DNA of 19,877 nt, taken from NCBI GenBank assembly GCA_013365365.1, contig JABVXU010000803.1:1-19877 (forward strand), read 5' to 3'. Position numbers and translations under genes: made by a program. The DNA is from Cruorifilaria tuberocauda. Taxonomy: Eukaryota; Nematoda; Chromadorea; Rhabditida; Onchocercidae. The notes beneath the pieces were generated by a model that was not told where the DNA came from, searched no databases, and saw nothing but the letters and a program-made list of their open reading frames with translations. Positions 19,573 through 19,877 of this stretch are shown here, piece by piece (within the stretch, counting starts at the first letter, position 1; the number at the start of each line of letters is the position of its first letter).

Positions 19573-19877
19573 AGGCTTCATGCATAAATGAAAATGGCCG
19601 ATTGAAATGAACGATGAAGCCATATGATAATATATCAGTACAGGGGAGGAAAGCGAGTACACCTTGTCATTCTTATCAACACTTGTTATCTCCTCCACTT
19701 CACTATATGTATACATCATGCGTTAATTGCACAAGATCGTTTTGATATATGAGCATTAAAATGCCAACGCTACATTCATATTTATATCAAATGGATTCAG
19801 CAAATCATAGTTATAATACTATCTCGGCCGGGATGTTTTACATTCAAGAATATATTTGATTCAGAAATATATGCATT
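19573..19877. other. Less AT-rich unique block at the window end
   Basis: Base composition changes sharply after the 156-bp array: this block contains CGGCCGGG, GGGGAGGAAAGCGAG and CTCCTCCACTTC. It opens with an 8-base inverted repeat, GGCTTCAT (19574-19581) and ATGAAGCC (19614-19621). On the - strand, a roughly 50-codon frame (starting MMYTYSEVEEITSVDKNDK, in-frame stop just upstream) runs through part of it and ends just inside the repeat array. I cannot recognise a product. It could be an upstream or 5' exon, a promoter region of the homeobox gene, or the edge of a neighbouring gene. Confidence 0.35.

Overview
This window looks like nuclear DNA of a nematode. It is extremely AT-rich (roughly a fifth to a quarter G+C by eye) and gene-poor. 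Genes are split by introns with GT...AG borders, and many acceptors have the short T-rich TTTTCAG / TTTTAG form typical of nematodes. Two protein families can be recognised with confidence. A divergent Meis/Prep-type TALE homeobox gene next to an LC8 dynein light chain fits a parasitic spirurid or filarial-type nematode, but the species assignment is inference. There is no rRNA, tRNA, CRISPR array, operon or transposase gene that I could support.

Layout. Positions 1-4079 are non-coding, with ATT/ATC low-complexity sequence and one long palindrome. Positions 4099-5041 (+) hold a complete two-exon gene for a 90-residue LC8-type dynein light chain. Positions 5042-10817 are largely non-coding, with several structured repeats: a 20-bp palindrome followed by three copies of a palindromic 25-mer, a triple 66-bp repeat with two hairpins per unit, and an 82-bp-period duplication. 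One lysine-rich candidate terminal exon lies there at 8740-8830. A small tentative gene of unknown function lies on + at 10818-11402. From 18807 down to 12475 on - runs a complete 12-exon gene, reconstructed here by phase-consistent splicing, for a 392-residue MEINOX (Meis/Prep) TALE homeodomain transcription factor. Its first intron (about 2.9 kb) is packed with satellites: GA, CTA, a 27-bp minisatellite and a 140-bp tandem array with inverted partners. Upstream of this gene are a 156-bp triple tandem repeat (19147-19572) and a less AT-rich block at the window end.

The dynein gene and the homeobox gene point towards each other, with the small tentative gene between them. No functional link is implied: LC8 is a cytoskeletal hub and motor subunit, while the MEINOX protein is expected to be nuclear, probably working with a PBC-class partner (CEH-20-type). 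I found no evidence of a new multi-gene system. The items most worth checking are the LC8 paralogue with a rewritten ligand groove, the divergent homeobox gene with its repeat-loaded first intron, the unrecognised small gene, and the palindromic tandem repeats.
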